5,967 nucleotides of DNA from Alphaproteobacteria bacterium (GTDB lineage: Bacteria; Pseudomonadota; Alphaproteobacteria; UBA828), in NCBI GenBank assembly GCA_018668475.1, contig JABJCZ010000071.1:1-5967 (forward strand). Direction: 5' to 3'. Below are positions 5,193-5,967 of this stretch, in pieces. Position numbers and translations under genes: made by a program. Within the stretch, counting starts at the first letter, position 1. Each line of letters opens with the position of its first letter. The notes beneath the pieces are model-generated. The model searched no databases. It saw only the letters and a list, made by a program, of their open reading frames with translations, and had not been told where the DNA came from.

Positions 5193-5967
5193 TTCGCAGC
5201 TCGCGTGGTCTGTTGCTGGATCAGCGCTTCACGTCGCGTATGTCGGGCCAGCCAAATCACGGCGACGATGACACCGCCGAGCAGTGGCAGCACCGCATAG
5301 TTCATGGTTTGCCAGCCGATGCTCTGGTGTAGCACGCCGGACAATAGCGACGCCGCGGCGACAGAGCCGAAGACCATAAAGTCGTTGAACCCCTGAGCCT
5401 TCGCTTTTTCTGCAGGTGAATAGGTTTCGGTGACCAACGTGGTGCCTCCGACAAAAAGGAAGTTCCAGCCCAGGCCGAGAACCACGCTGCCGACCCAGAA
5501 ATGCACCAGCGTAATGCCGCTGAGATTGATAGCGACACATATGGCGAGAATTGCAGCCCCGGTCAGCATAATGTTGGGATTGCCGAAGCGCCGTATCAGA
5601 TAGCCGGTAAAGAACGATGGCCCATACATGCCGACGACGTGCCATTGAATAACCTGGGCGGTATCCAGAAACGTGAACCCGCAACTTCCCATGGCGAGCG
5701 GCGTTGCCGTCATGAGCAATGACATGGTGGCGTATCCAGCCATGGCGGCAGTGACGGCGACCATGAATTTTGGCTGAAGGATGACGGTGAGCAGGGGGCG
5801 CGATACGCCGCTGCGCTCTTCCTCGGAAGGTGGCGGTATTCTGATGAAGCGCACAATCAGAAGGCTGGCGCAGTAGAGCGCCGCGACCGCGACAAAAATG
5901 CCGGCGTAGTCGATGGGTGCAAATATATCTTTTGACCAGTTGGCCAGCAGTGGCCCGAGTGACGCGA
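5189..5967 (-). CDS. MFS transporter, C-terminal part, cut by window edge
   Basis: The minus-strand frame stays open to the right edge and ends at TAG (5191-5189), giving 259 visible codons including the stop, with the N-terminus missing. A GTG at 5854-5852 is internal: the 37 codons before it read through a membrane helix (GIFVAVAALYCASLLI). Hydrophobic segments follow the pattern of helices 6-12 of a 12-helix Major Facilitator: the helix just named, then a charged loop PPPSEEERSG, VAVTAAMAGYATMSLLM, VVGMYGPSFFTGYLI followed by RRFGN (the A-like motif between helices 8 and 9), IMLTGAAILAICVAINL, a WVGSVVLGLGWNFLFVGG helix, MVFGSVAAASLLSGVL, and a last helix LLGGVIVAVIWLA. It sits in the inner membrane. 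TETYSPAEKAKAQGFNDF between the later helices is typical of a branch of putative drug or metabolite transporters. The substrate cannot be told. The gene converges on the iron-binding protein gene and overlaps it by four bases. Confidence 0.9.
   Translation of the reverse strand, partial: ASLGPLLANWSKDIFAPIDYAGIFVAVAALYCASLLIVRFIRIPPPSEEERSGVSRPLLTVILQPKFMVAVTAAMAGYATMSLLMTATPLAMGSCGFTFLDTAQVIQWHVVGMYGPSFFTGYLIRRFGNPNIMLTGAAILAICVAINLSGITLVHFWVGSVVLGLGWNFLFVGGTTLVTETYSPAEKAKAQGFNDFMVFGSVAAASLLSGVLHQSIGWQTMNYAVLPLLGGVIVAVIWLARHTRREALIQQQTTRAAN

Noticed and set aside
5852..5854. GTG as the start of the MFS transporter
   Set aside because: The frame is open upstream to the window edge and encodes another membrane helix, and an MFS protein needs about 150 more N-terminal residues; the gene is cut, not short.

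Overview
The window is GC-rich, tightly packed Gram-negative DNA. The gene families and their style, in particular the FutA/FbpA-type periplasmic iron-binding protein and the AlkK-like acyl-CoA ligase, suggest an alphaproteobacterium or a close relative among the Pseudomonadota. That assignment is inference from family resemblance; there is no rRNA or other marker here. No mobile element, CRISPR array, tRNA or rRNA was seen.

Layout. (1) 1-549, minus strand: N-terminal third of an acyl-CoA ligase (ANL superfamily), cut by the left edge just before its ATP-binding P-loop. (2) 550-772: divergent intergenic region with a near-direct repeat and two adjacent inverted repeats. (3) 773-3899, plus strand: a compact three-gene operon of an APH/choline-kinase-fold small-molecule kinase, an enolase paralogue and an alpha/beta hydrolase of the kynurenine-formamidase type. 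Kinase and enolase overlap by ATGA, and the hydrolase starts 14 nt after the enolase stop behind a strong Shine-Dalgarno. The kinase start region carries two consecutive perfect GC-only-stem hairpins. (4) 3900-4121: intergenic region with a Fur-type 7-1-7 inverted repeat next to a plausible sigma-70 promoter. (5) 4122-5192, plus strand: secreted Fe(III)-binding protein of an ABC importer, with the expected tyrosine ligands but no permease or ATPase gene beside it. (6) 5189-5967, minus strand: C-terminal part of an MFS transporter, cut by the right edge and sharing a CTAG with the iron-binding protein so that both stop codons overlap.

How the genes may work together. The most interesting part is the kinase-enolase-hydrolase operon. 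The enolase keeps the metal ligands and the general acid/base pair but has lost the active-site histidine equivalent to yeast His373 (now Ala) and has Asp in place of Glu168. It is therefore likely to be a specialised paralogue, not the glycolytic enzyme. A coherent but unproven reading is that the hydrolase releases a hydroxy acid from an amide or ester, the kinase phosphorylates it, and the enolase-like enzyme removes water to give an enol phosphate. The iron gene looks like a separate, iron-regulated unit. The ligase and the MFS transporter are each incomplete, and their link to the operon is only positional.
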